From Chionis minor (lineage: Eukaryota; Chordata; Aves; Charadriiformes; Chionididae): a stretch of 64,000 nucleotides of DNA. Under the pieces are notes generated by a model. That model made no database searches. It worked only from the letters and a program-made list of their open reading frames with translations, and had not been told where the DNA came from. A program made the translations under genes and the position numbers. Each line of letters begins with the position of its first letter. The first letter of the stretch is position 1. The stretch is from assembly GCA_013398295.1 (NCBI GenBank), contig VZSF01000743.1:1-64000 (forward strand), written 5' to 3'. This document shows, piece by piece, positions 12,401 to 25,400 of this stretch.

Positions 12401-13240
12401 GTAATAAGAAGTATACTTTCTATTTGACTTACTATGTGTACCTGCATATTTTTATACTAAATCCCAATGATCTTGCATACATGTACTATATTTTTCATGT
12501 CATATACTGACATAACTCTACTGCACAGCTGCAGCAACCTTTAACTGTAATCAAACATTAGACCTGCCAAATGTAACAAAGTGTGACATACCCTCCCCAA
12601 ACTCTATTCTTTATTCTTCCTTTGCTCTTCCTCCTTAAGATGGCACCAGTAAAATTCTCAAGTCTTGATTGTACTAAACTCTTTATGAACCAAAATGCTT
12701 ATTACCAGAACTAAGGACTGACTCAGCAAACTTTACTCTTCCTTAAGGTGTGAGCCTCACTGGAATTTGCAGGCCCACTGGAATTGTGCAGTTTATGTTT
12801 GTATATGATTATAAGGTTTCAAAAGATTTTTCTGAGAATACTTTTTTCCTCTACTTACTTTTACTTCTTTTTTGAAGTGAAGTTATTAATGGTGCTTACG
12901 CTAGCAGTTATAGTTAATTATAAAAAGACAAAATTTTTAGCAAAAAGTCTTTAAAGAAATTCTAAATAGCAGTTTCCTTCTTCCAAAAAGGCATGTTCTA
13001 TTTCTTGATGGAAAAATTAAAATGCTAATTCAAAGTTTTTTCAAGACATATAACATCTCCTCTTAGATATGTTCCTAATGTATTTCTCGTGGTACTAGGC
13101 ATTTAATGATTTCTTTTCTCTACCTAACACTTTTAATGCCAAAAAACCAGATATTCTGCAGTGTGGTCACATTCCTGAATATATGTTTTGACTTATTCTA
13201 AGAACAATAAGTGTAGTATTATGAGTCATTACACTGAAAA

Positions 13241-13352
13241 TTTGCTTGAAAGAACCCTCTTAGAAAACTTTAAAACCACTTTCCAGTAAATTATAAATAT
13301 TTAAAACTTAATTAAATTGCAACAAGTAGGTCTATTTGGAACAGCCTGAAAG
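13241..13352. repeat. Direct repeat, copy 2 of 2 (112 bp)
   Basis: Partner of 11983-12094, same orientation. It begins TTTGCTTGAAAGAAC and ends GGAACAGCCTGAAAG. The divergence between the copies suggests an old event. Confidence 0.85.
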
Positions 13353-14267
13353 CTGCTGGTTCTGTTGGTTCAGACTGCTGGTTCTGACTCATTGATACTG
13401 TATGCAGAGAATTGTCAGTTAATACTTCAAGGTGTTCCAAACCTTAGCTGTTTTAACCTACTTGAACAAAAGAAAGGGATAAATAAGAGAGAAAGAGGGA
13501 AGGAAATCGGGGAGAGAGGCAGAGATAAGCACATAAATCTTGATCTTTTCCAAGAAAATAAATAAACAAATGTTTTGTTAAAGGTCCGTAATTAGTAGTG
13601 CACTAAGATAAGCTCTTGTTTAACAATGATCTTTGGCAAGTGAAGTGAATAGTTCTGGGTAACTATTCACATGTAAACTGCAGTCATGTTAAGTTTCAGA
13701 ATCCACTCAAGAGTACCTTAACTAATGCAAAATATGGTCACATAATGTCAACTTTGTAATTCAGAATAATTTTTATCTTATTTTCAGCCTCTCAAACATA
13801 GCATCCATTGCTAGGAGGTGTCAGTCACTGTCCCTCTTGTGTTATCACCTTTGTGTTTACAAGAGCGATCAATAAAACCAATTGGATAACATATAAACAC
13901 ATATCCTACCACAGATATATAAACACATTGTGGCCTGGAAATCCTTGGAAACTTGAGGCGAATTTCACAAAACCAACAAGAAGCCTAAGTTGTCTTAGAT
14001 TTAACAGATCAAGAACTGTTACACCAAAACCCTTAGAGAGATCTCTTCCCTTGTACACATCTACTTCTATTGCTACTTAATTTAAATCAAAGTACCAAAA
14101 ATAAGGTTAACAAGCAACAGAAGGGAAAGAGGTCATGAAGTAGGAACATGTAGTGAGATCATATCATAAATGTATGTACTTAAATGAGAAAATAAGGAAA
14201 AATCCTCTGTCTCCTTACCTTAGCTCTCTACCAATCTGTGGTTACCTTCAGACTGAGCAGATGACAT

Positions 14268-14306
14268 AATCATAGAACCACAGAATGGTTTAGGAAAGTT
14301 TGGAAG
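14268..14306 (-). mobile_element. Tiny CR1 3'-end relic (tentative)
   Basis: AATCATAGAACCACAGAATG followed by GTTTAGG resembles the reverse complement of the CR1 terminus seen at 7831. Similarity fades within about 40 bp, so this is either an extremely truncated copy or a coincidence. Confidence 0.5.
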
Positions 14307-16317
14307 AAGAAAAACTGGAAGTGAAACTGATATTCAGAGCAATTAAAGGACTTACTGAACTGCCCCATCTGTGGGAAACCTTTCATTTTTTCTGGAGATG
14401 GCTCATCCTAAATGACTCTTTCAAATCCTCACACTCAGTTAAGTCTCACATAGAGCAGAAACTTGACTTTATTGCCCTCATTAAAAAAACTGCATACTGC
14501 TTCACTTGAGATGTAGTTACAACCCATTCAATTACATTTGATTAGGAAGTGCATGTAAATCAACAACCTTGTGGTCTCACATCTTCTGTGCAGAACTGGA
14601 TGGTCTTTAACATTTTGAAAGTATGGAGCCTTAACTGTATGGCTCCTATGTGGCTTCGTAAAAATGTGGATGAATTACTTAAATATGAAAACCAATTTCT
14701 GCATAATGCATTATAGTAAGAAACACATAGCATAGAAACATGACACCCTAAGAAAGTACTTATTGACTTACCTTTCTTACAACTGCCTATACGTGTGTAT
14801 TTATGACCATCAAGGTCGTAGAAGAGAGACAATACTGAGGACTGGGTTTGGTGAATGAGCTCCCGGCTAAGCAGCTGTTCTCACAGACTGCTTCCTGCAG
14901 GTGTGAACATGTATACAGTTCTGTCCCTGTAATTTACAAAGTCCTAGACCAACCCAACAGTTAACTGTACACAGATGTTGGTCTTAGCTCTCCTCCACCT
15001 CTCTAAAGCTTTAAGTCCTAGCAAGCGAACGCTACACTCCCTGTTACCTGAACATAGTCACCAACCATTTCCTGCTGGGTCTTGTAAGAGTAGAAGAAAA
15101 ATTGCTTGCAGCTACACCACCTCTACTCACATCTACAAGGCAAGAGACAAGTTTCAAAGTGCTGGAGTATCGAAAATTATTATTATATGGATTTAGGCCT
15201 GCATGGGTACTCTAAGCCGGATTCTGTGGTGTACCAGAGCACACTCAATCTTTCATTAACTTCTACAAGCTTACAACATCTTCAGGACACTCTAGGCCAC
15301 TGAACACTACCAAAGCACTTTCCTCCCCTTCAAGGGGAGAGGCAGAAACAGAAAAATGCTAAAACATCTCCAGCCAGTTAAGAAAGAAGTATGCCCCAGT
15401 ATTAGAATTAAAATTTAACAATGCTGTCATTGGTTATTTATGATCTAAATTAGCCCACCTTTTAGACAATGTTTTTCAAGCTACATTCCAAAATAGCAAC
15501 CATAAGCATTGCATGTTATGCACAACCAAAGCTTGAATTTGCACTTACCTACACTGGTAGGTGTGTCTGTATCCAAATGTACCAGAAAATCAGTTAAAGG
15601 ATATTAAACTTGTGGAGGAAGAAGGGGGGTTGAATCTGCAGGCAATCTTGAAGCTGTTTCTTTAATTTCTGGGGTTCCATTGCTGTCAAAAGGAAGCAGT
15701 TCAGTTTCAGGAATACGGAAAAAATCCCAGCTGCTATTTTGCTCAGCATAGCACTCTGAAATTTTTCATGGCGAGGAGCACTTTTTGCCACATATAAACT
15801 GCTGTGGTGTTTCAGAACATATGGTATGTAAGATCACACACTGTTATACGTCTCCTACAGTGGGTAAGAGCAGCAGGGTGAGCAGAGGAACAGAAGATAG
15901 GATTAATTCCAGATTTGCAAGCACTTCTGGTTGGATAATATTCCCTTAGCTTATTGAAAACAGTACTAATAAAAAAATTAACCTAGTGTGGCAAATAGTG
16001 TAAGAAGACTAAGCTTTAGAAGGGAGGCTGATCTTAGGCAGGATAGTTATCCTGCATGCTAGATTTAGGAAGCCAGTGATGCACTGTGGTACTGGTATGC
16101 CGATGCATGGTGCTATCACTAAAAGATGAGGGAGAGATAAAGAGGGATACAGACAGAGAGACAGCCTAAAGCCTCGTGTTACATTTCCATCCGCACATGG
16201 GACATTTGCGAGTCCATCCCCCTCCCTCAAGACAATCAAGCTACTTATTTTCCCAAAGTGCAAATACACTTAGAAGTGTTGTTCTTTATGTCAAACAAAG
16301 AATGTTTTTAATGTTGT
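14307..16317. other. Unique DNA, nothing recognised
   Basis: About 2 kb of single-copy-looking sequence with only short open frames. I see no splice-bounded coding segment, RNA gene or repeat of note. Confidence 0.55.
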
Positions 16318-18539
16318 GGGTAGCCTTGGCTGCAGTGACCATGGGACGGTGGAGTTCAGGATCCTGCAGGAAGAATGAAGGCAAAAAGTAGAATTACAGC
16401 CCTGGACTTCAGGAGAGCTGACTTTGGCTTCTTCAAAGACCTACTTGAGAGAATCTCATGGGCTAAGGCTCTTGAAGAAAGGGGGGGTGCAAGACAGCTG
16501 GTTAATATCCAAACACCACTTCCTCCAAGCTCAAGATTGGTGCATCCCTAGGAGCAAGAAGTCTGGCAAAGGAGGCAGGAAGCCTGCATGGATGAGCAAT
16601 GAGCTTCTGGAAAAACACAAATGGAAGAAGAAAGTTTACAGAAAGTGTAAAAAAGGACCGGCCATTTTGGAGGAATATAGGAACATTGTCAGAGTACACA
16701 AGGAGGAAGGCTAAGGCCCACTTGGAATTAAATACGGCAAGGGATGTCGAAGACAATAAGAAGTGCTTCTTCAAGTACATCAGTAGTAAAAGGAAGACTA
16801 GGGAAAATGTGAGCCCACTGCTGAATGAGGTGGCTGTGCTGGTGACAGAAGATGCAGAAAAGGCAGCGTTACTGAATGCTTTCTTTGATTCAGTCTTGAC
16901 TGCTAAGGTTGGCCCTCAGGAATCCCAGACTCTGCAGGTAAGAGAGAGAGCGTGCAGGAAGGAAGACCCTCCCTTGAATAAGGAGCATCGGGTTAAAGAT
17001 CATTTAGGCAAACTTGACACCCACAAATCCATCAGACTTGATGGGATACATCCACGAGTGCTGAGTGAGCTGGCAGATGTTATTGCAAAGACTCTCTCCA
17101 TCATCTTTGAAAGGTCGTGGAGAACAGGAGAGGTGCCTGAGGACTGGAGGAAAGGCAATGTCACACCAGCCTTCAAAAAGGGTAAGAAGGAGGACTTGGG
17201 AAACTACAGGCCTGTCAGCCTCACCTGTAAAGGTGGTGGAACAGCTCATCTGGATGTCATCTCTAAGCATGTAGAGGAAAAGAAGGCTATTGGAAATGGT
17301 CAATATGGATTCACCAAGGTGAAATCATTCTTGACCAATCTGATAGCCTTCTATGATGGCATGACTGGCTGTGGGGATGAGGGGAGAGCAGTGGACATTG
17401 TCCACCTTGACTTCAGCAAGGCTGTTGACACAGTCTCCCACAGCATCCTCATAGGTAAGCTTAGGAAGTGTGGGTTAAGTGAGCGGACAGTGAGGTGGAT
17501 TGAGAATTGGCTGAATGGCAGAGCTCAGAGGGTTGTGATCAGTGGCAGCGTCCAGTTGGAGACCTGTAACTAGCTGTGTTCCTCAGGGATCAGTACTGGG
17601 CCTGGTCTTGTTCAATATATTCACCAGCAACCTAGATGAGGGGACAGAGTTTACTATCAGCAAATGTGATGACACAAAACTGGGAGGAGTGGTTGACACA
17701 CCAGAAGGCTGTGATGCCATCCAGTGAGATCTAGATAGGTTAGAGAGTTGGGTGGACAGGAACCTAATGAAGTTCAACAAAAACAAGTGTAGGGTCCTGC
17801 ACCTGGGGAGGAATAACCCCATGCACCAGTACAGATTAGGGGTTGAGCTGCTGGAAAGCAGCTCTGCAGAGAGGGACCTGGGACTCCTGGTGGACAAGTT
17901 GACGATGAGCCAGCCATGTGCCCTTGTGTCCAAGAAGGCCAACGGTCTTCTGGGGTGCATTAAAAAGAGTGTGGCCAGCAGGTCAAGGGAGGTTATCCAC
18001 CCCCACTACTCTGTCCTGTTGAAGCCACATCGGGAGTACTGTGTCCACTTCTGGGCTCTCCAGTTCAAGAAAGACAGGAAACTGCTGAACACAGTCCAGC
18101 ACAGGGCTACGAAGATGGTCAAGGGAACGGAGCACCCCTCTTATGAGGAAATGCTGAGAGACCTGGGTGTCTTTAGCCTGGAGAAGAGAAGACTGAGGGG
18201 GATCTCATCAATGCTTATAAATATCTAAAGAAGGGGTGTCAAGAGGATGCGCCAGACTCTTTTCAGTGGTACCCAGCAACAGGACAAGGAGCAACAGGCA
18301 CAAACTGGAACACAGGAAATTCCATCTCAACAAGAGGAAGAACGTCTTTACTTTGAGGGTAGCAGAGCACTGGAACAGGCTGCCCAGAGAGGTTGTGGAT
18401 CTACTTCTCTGGAAATATTCAAAACCTGCCTAGGTGCATTCCTCTACAAACTGCTCTAGGTGAACCTGTTTTGTCAGAAGTGTTGAACTAGATTATCTCT
18501 GGAGGTCCCTTCCAAGCCCTACCACTCTGTGATTCTGTG
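16318..18539 (+). mobile_element. CR1 LINE, plus strand, about 2.2 kb, 5' truncated
   Basis: The element starts within the endonuclease C-terminus (GGCTGCAGTGACCATGGG encodes the GCSDHG box) and runs through RT and the 3' UTR to a recognisable 3' end (GGAGGTCCCTTCCAAGCCCT, then CTCTGTGATTCTGTGT). The repeated TTCTGTG-type 3' terminus is typical of CR1, which has short terminal repeats instead of poly-A. It lacks ORF1 and most of the endonuclease, so it was dead on arrival. An older CR1 fragment in the opposite orientation follows about 50 bp later. Confidence 0.95.
16320..18440 (+). pseudogene. CR1 ORF2 remnant: endonuclease C-terminus, RT, C-terminal domain
   Basis: One long open frame survives at 16599-17573 (324 codons). 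It contains the linker (KAKAHLELNTARD), RT fingers ([20 protein letters not shown]) and palm motif A (VHLDFSKAVDTVSHSI). Just after NYRPVSLT a short piece of RT appears deleted: the sequence passes directly to CKGGGTAHLDVISKHVEE, where CR1 normally has a VPGKVMEQ-type stretch. A stop near 17573 and a frame change follow. The motif B equivalent ([12 protein letters not shown]) is near 17590. The catalytic box at 17662-17673 reads KCDD instead of FADD; both aspartates remain. The C-terminal part is open at 17752-18228 and again near 18340 (EHWNRLPREV). Stops, shifts and deletion make it non-functional. Confidence 0.92.
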
Positions 18540-18589
18540 TCATTATGTGAAAACAGTATGACTGTGTATTTATTCATATGATCACTGTA

Positions 18590-19440
18590 GATATTCTTCC
18601 ATGTGGTGTACTACACAGTATTGCAGGAAGAGTGCTAGAAGCACTGCTGAAGTCAATGTAAATGATACCCCCTGTTCTCCACTTGTCCACAAATCCAGTC
18701 ATTTTATCACAGAAAACAACCAGACAAGTGATGTAATTTTTACCTTCTTTCTCAACTGGTGAGATATGTACTCTAAGAGGATTCACTCTATGATTTTGTT
18801 AGTTTTTGGTGTTAAGCTGAACAGCATCATCCTTTTACCCCGTTCTGATTACAGATGCAACATTTTCATTCTGTTGTCACAGAATTTCACTGCTCTTCAA
18901 AGCTTTTAGTGGTTTTGTGAACGTATCTTCCAGCTTGCTTGGCACCCTTGGATACAAGCCATCTGCTCCAATGGACTTGTATGAGTCAAATTCATGCAAA
19001 TCGTACCTGACTCAACCCACATCCATTGCTAGTTGTACTCTGCCTTGAACCAAGTTCCTAAGCACAGAGCCATAGGAGACCTTCCTGAGGCACAGAAAGC
19101 ATGGAGCATCTCAGCTTGATCTATGTCTGCTGTCACTGAGGCACCTGCCATATTCAGCAACGGTCTCACATTTTGTTTTGCCTTTTACTACCAATGTAGA
19201 GGTAGAAGCTTTTCTTGTTACCCTTGACCTATCCCACTATTCTCCGCTCCATTTGAGCTTTAGTTTTCCTCATACCATCTCCGCATGCCTTGGCAATGTT
19301 TCTAAATTCTTCCCTTACATCCTCTCCCTGCTTCCAGCCCCCATACGCTGCCTTTTTGTGTTGGAGCTCTGTCATGTTTCCCATTAGCCAAGCCAGTCTC
19401 CTGAGACATCTGCTTTTCTGCCTAAGCACACATTCTTGTG
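18590..19440 (-). mobile_element. Old, diverged CR1 fragment, minus strand
   Basis: Weak but co-linear similarity to CR1 ORF2 on the minus strand. At 18574-18786 there is an RT motif A relic (GGIIYIDFSSASSTL) preceded by DKMTGFVDKWRT. At about 18770-19000 the order TCTATGATTTTGTT ... CCAATGGACTTGTATGAGTC parallels TCCATGATCTTGCTGGG ... CCATGGACTTGTGCA in the copy at 9260-9500. At 19229-19429 the linker relic includes KACGDGMRKTKAQMERR. It is clearly more degraded than its neighbours, hence older. The ends are approximate and neither terminus is intact. Confidence 0.75.
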
Positions 19441-22400
19441 CGTGGACTTCTCCATCTTTGATCCCTATCTCTTAGTATTAAGCTGCTTTGCAGATGGAAT
19501 TTCCTCTTTCTCATTTATGATGTTGTGCTGTATTGCTTTTCAGTGTATTCTGTCAGTGTAGGAGCCCAACACAATGGGTGTAAGTGTTTTCTGTTTATTC
19601 ATTCTTATTCTACTTTGGAGACAGCATAGTTAGATTTAGTGGCTCCAAAGAGTTAACTACTAAGACCTGTTGTCTTTTTGTGCTTTGAAAGCAGTTTTCA
19701 TAGTCTGCGAGCAATATTATTGCAGAGTGGCAGGGTTTGTTAATAGTTATTGGGGTTGCAAAACCCCCTTCTGAGATAGAAATCAGGTTGAACATACGCA
19801 CACAATCAACTTACCTAGAATAGTGCAGGTTCTCCTACTCAAAAATTCTACTATTTGTTTGTTTCTAAGTATTAAACTGCTTTTTATGGTGACTACTCTG
19901 GGAATGACAGGTATAAGCTATGCGAAAAAGTAAGCAACTGTGTAAAGACAGTTTTTCCCTCTCTTCCATCTTTGCTCATTCATTTTGCTGAGGGTACCCT
20001 TGTTCAAGCACATGGATTAAGACCCTGACCTAGGATATAGTAGAGATTCAGTTGGAGAAGAACCCTTAGGGATGTACTGTTAGTAAAATATGAAAATGAG
20101 AGGCGGGATTCTAGAAATAGCAAGCTGTTCCAAACAGACAACTGGCAGCCCCAAGTTGTTCTTATTTTGCTGGAACTAAAGGGTTAAGATTAACAGCAAT
20201 TAGAGAGTTTTGGATTTTGCTAGTTTTGTTTAGGGAATAAACAAGTTTTGTCTGTATATCCTTTCTTATTTGAGTCTCCTTTACTGCTGCCCATTCCTAG
20301 GATAAATAATAAAAAAATACATTAATTCAATATACTTTGCATTTACAGAGAATGCCTTTAATCTGAGATCCCTCCCCCCACCCCGTTCTTTCTTTCTGAT
20401 CTCTTCACCTGCCCAGTATATCACACAAAAAGACACTATCAATATATCAAGGCCACACTTTAAAGGAAAATACTCATTTGTAGAGGTTGCGATCTCCATT
20501 CGTTTTTTGAACCACTGCTGTCTAACAGTGTATGTCTCACTTTCATGGCTTGCTAAATCCCAGAGGATGCCATGTCAGGCCTCACACTGAAAAAAAATTA
20601 TTGTGTATTTCATTTTGTTTCCATAGCTGACAGCTGGAACTGCTTTAAATGCTCTAAGTGATTATGAAATAATTGGAGGTTAATATGTGATAAAGGTGTC
20701 TTTCAGTGGAGGGTGTTTTGTCGCCTGTCTTTACACACAAAAACCTGTGAATCATAATAGAGTTTATAGTCTAACAGTTCCAGCTCATGCTTTTAGAGTA
20801 GTTTCTGAAGTCCTGTTACACCAGTATATATATCTGTGCAACGTACTGGGAATGGTGGTCAAGGAGGATACATTCTGGCTCCTCACTTACAGGTGTCCCT
20901 CTCTTACCTCTTGTAGCCATCATGAAATGATGACACAGCATGTTGTTAGTAGACTGGTTTAATTGTTTCTTTTTTTTTTTTCTTGTAAATATTATAAGGG
21001 AGCGAAATTATGAGCCAAGCTCATCAATTGATACATATATTTTCATTCAAAATAACAGTGCAAAACTGATGTAGTTGTGTTAACCTGTCAATTTACAGAT
21101 ATGTTACACTGACTGAAGTTTGATGGAGGGACGGGAATGTGATTCTGTGCAGCTTGTTGCACAACCATGGGCCTCTTTTTTATCATAGACAAAATATTTT
21201 TCTTGATTTTTAATTGGAAATTTTTAGATCCTAACAAAATACTACTAATAAATGTTTCACACTTGCAAATTTGTTTTTCACTGCCCTCAATTTCAGTTAA
21301 GGCAGGCAGCCACCTAATTCATGTGCTCTTACACATGTCCAACCTCTAACTTATAACAACCTGCAGAGAGAACGTTTTTAGGAAAGTATTTTTAGGTAAG
21401 TAACGCATTATTTGTGCATAATATCCACAGATAAATGTAAAAGAAGAAGTTTGGGTAATTATATGTATTACCCATGTTAAAATCTTTACCAACCAGTGTC
21501 AAATGCAAGAAAAGACGCTTATACCTCGACCAAAGTTTTTCTGCTGTGCTTTGTTTTTTAAAGGAGAAATCAGAAAACAACACTCACAGACAGTCCTATC
21601 TACCCTCAGGAAAATATGCTTTTGGTCACTTCAGAGCTTTTAACATTTAGGTTAGAATACAAAGTCAGTAAGTTTTAGATCTTTTTTTCATGATTCCTGA
21701 TACTGATACTGAAATTTGGTGGTATATTAATAAAATAAATACTATAACCTGCTGTGAACCTTAGTGAATTCTAAGCACACTGAGTTTTATTCTTTTCTCC
21801 TTCTATTCCTTGAACATTTTTAGGTGATAAATCCTTTCTGAGATGTGATTGCCATGTTCAGCACTTAACACAATAGGGCCATTTGGGAATTATGTAAATA
21901 AGTACATATATATCTGAATGCAATAAGAACAATCTATATGAACTGTTAAACCTTTATAGAATTCTCCAGATTTCCTTGACAACAGCAGCTTCTGTTTAGT
22001 AAACAGTGTGACTTTCACTACAGCATTGCATGTCCTGAAATATGTCCACATCGCTCAGTAGTAATGTTGAGAGATGGTAGTTGTCTTCTCGGCCACTCTG
22101 ATAACTCTGTGCTCGTTCTTCGAGGTAGCTATGTCCTTCATCAGATTATGGTTAGGGGCCAAGATCAGGCCTGGTGAAGGGAACCAGCATCACACACAGA
22201 TCCTAAAGAAACCTTGCTGAAAGAAAAAACAGGTTCAAATTCCACTTGCCCTGGCCTTTCTGCCCCGTCTTTGTCTAAGGATTTGTTAACTGCAATATCC
22301 TTCTCATCTTTTCCTGAAACAAGGCAGCAAACCACATACAGTTGCTTTCTAGATAGTATAGTTTTTAGTCATACGTTTTTTCTTAAGCATAATTGAAGTC

Positions 22401-25400
22401 AGCTAGTCAAAAAACATTTGCCATGTCTGGAGCCCAACAACTGTCTTGGCATTCTTTCTTTGTTCTGGGATGCACAATCTCAGGTTTGGCTGTATTGCCT
22501 TTTTTTTTCTTTTCTACATCATCTTTGACTCTCTCTAGCTGAAGTCTGTCCTAGTAAATGGTGATGAAGCTTGAGTGCACCATGTTTGTCCATCTAGTAA
22601 CATATCACTTTTCACCACTGTTGCACTCAGTATTAGCTGATCACTTGAAACATCAAAGCATTTCCTCCCTTTTTGCAAGTGAGATACTACAGTGTCATTT
22701 GTATTCACCTCGGGCAGACGCTGAGCCGCTGTTCATTTCATCAAAGAACTATTTATGAGGCTGTAAAAGAGATGAGTTTCTCCAAATAGTCTCCAAATTA
22801 AAGTTTTTAAAGTTTAATGTTGGCACACAAGAATAATTACAGTTATAAACCATTAAGCATTTAGACGAAATTTATAGTATTGGAGGAGAAAATTTACAGC
22901 TGTGGTCAAACGCAATAAATTTCCTCTGAAAACCATTTCCACAGAAACATTTCTTTCTGAGAATTAAAAATTGTAGTGCTTTATTAACAACACCAAAATG
23001 CACAGGTGACGTCTTTAGACACTATTTAGATAGGAATATTCATATCTATATAAGATACTGCAAATTAACCCTGCAGAAGTGTGTATACATATACGTATAT
23101 AGCCACACACAAATATTTTTTATTTGTTTGGATTTTTTTGCATCAGCAAGTACAGGACTTCAGGCTGCATATGTTATCTGATCCTAGAAAGCAGTGCAAT
23201 AGCTTGCAATTTTCTTCCAAGAATTGTGAAGTTGCAATTATCACATGCCTGCAGGGCAGTTAACATCTATGAAGCTTAGACTAAAGACTGGTCCTTTAAC
23301 CAGTCCCTATTTCTCTCTACTACCATACCTGTGATTTAACATTCTACAAAAAAATCTCACTTCGATCCTCCACATGTAGAGCAAAATTTATGGGATCTAT
23401 CTCTCAGATGGCTCAGCCCTCATGCTACCTGCTAAACATCTATTTTCTAGAAATAACCTCAAATTAAATGAGTTTATTTGAGGCAAAATCCAAAGACCGT
23501 GGAAGGAACTGAAAAGATTCCCATTAATTTCTCCGGGCTTTGATTCATGCTATTTTTCAGTTTATTATTTCATGCAATACCTAGCTCTCCTGGAAATGTT
23601 TAGATTTTGTATTTTCCAACAAAATAGGAATGAAACATATTTCTTTTCAATATTTTATGCCTAAGGAGAAGCAGAAGCACTTCAGAGTCCTTCGCTACCT
23701 TTCAGTTTCACTGAGTTATTATAATTCATTATGCATCACGAACAATCATATATTCCTATTTAGTGTAAAGAAGACTGTAAAGCATAACACTGAAATAGAA
23801 AGTATATTTAACTGAACATGTAAATTAGACTGTAAACATTTTGCAGTGAAGCCTGTACTGTTCATGATTATAGGTTTGCACAGCACAATACGACATAGCC
23901 ACAACCTATAGATATTACAGTATAAACAATGAAGCGATTGTATTTTGCAATAAGTAATCACACAAAAAAAAAAATTGGATTTCTTGGGAGGACTTTCTGT
24001 TAAATTGTTGCTAGTTGACATTTTTCACAGACAACACCAACTATCACAAAAATCTCAAATTTACTTTAACAGTGCAGTGCTGTCTTTTACATTCCTTTCT
24101 TACTGAAGGCCCTGGGATTATCAAAATCTTATTGATAAAGGTAACGGTTTGGACTGTAGTTAGTAATATTTGAATGCTTGAATACGAAATAAGGAAATAA
24201 ATTTAAATGAAGAATCAAACTCCTTTCCACAGCATTCCTGCTAAGACACTTTAGATGTCATAGGTCTTGGCCCAAGGTCTCAAAAGTATTTAAACACAGA
24301 CAAAAAAATGGTTTCCTACAAGCTCTGGGACACTGTCAGCTGTCAGCCAAATGGAGTGAAGGTGATGCCCCAAAGAATTACCAGGGTATACAGATATGAG
24401 ACCATAACTCACAGAGTAAGTGTAGGATCACACAAACCTTTGTATCTTCTTTTTTTTTTTTTTTTAACCTTCTGTCCTGCTTGCCCTTATCACTTCAATG
24501 AATTTTATATCTTTGCAAATTTGTATGATTTTTCCTTAATTAAAATTAATCCTTTCATTTCAAAAAACAATGAAAAATGTTTTGAAATTACTTTTCTGTT
24601 CAAATGTGGTGATTTTGCATGAGCAAGGGTATAGGAGAAGGTGACTTGTCTCACGCAATTTATTCATCTACACCAGCTGACAGAGCAGATTAATCAGAAA
24701 TTGCTGCCTGGCAGCATTTATAAATGTTCAGATTGATGAAAAGGTCTGGACAGGTGAAATCAAGTCATTCTAGTGACCTATTGATAGTTATTGACTGTAG
24801 TCACAACTGCAGGTTTCATTTGTACTAGGCATACGTGATTCTGGCTGTGTTTTACACACACAGCCCAGGCCAGATAGACCATATAAATATTGTTAGAACA
24901 TGCATATTCTACGCAACTAGAATTTGTATCTTGTTATCTTTGATTCCCCACCTAGATAAGCAAGAACAAAATAACAGTGATAGTTTCTTCTGAGCGTCAG
25001 TAAGAAGACTCTGTTGTAGGCCTCTGGATTTACAGGAATGCATATTAAGCACACTGCTGATGTATACTTTGTAGAGGATTGAGAGGAGAAATGACAAAAA
25101 AGCAGAAAAAAAAGCCCAGTGAAAACAATAAGGGAAAGACCTCCAAGTAACTTCAGCAGTTCAGACTTAGTTCTGAAAAAAAAGGAGAAAATTACTAGAA
25201 AACAGAATCTAACTGGTTTTAATGTTTTTAAGGCTTACTCTTATAGGGTCTGTACGCACAAGATTTATTTGGCAATACAATCAGCTAAAGGCAATATGGT
25301 GATGGATGACAGCTTATTGTAATTTCTGTGCTGTAAAGCCATCTTAAGGCTGAAATGCTTTCAGAGGTGCTGCACTTGCAACTGATGCCATCGTCCCTGA

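Larger units (their letters stand above)
10851..14267. other. Mostly unique AT-rich DNA
   Basis: About 3.4 kb with no recognised transposon or RNA gene. It contains the two copies of a 112 bp direct repeat (11983-12094 and 13241-13352) and one exon-like segment (12254-12400), listed separately. A purine-rich run lies near 13470-13525. Confidence 0.6.
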
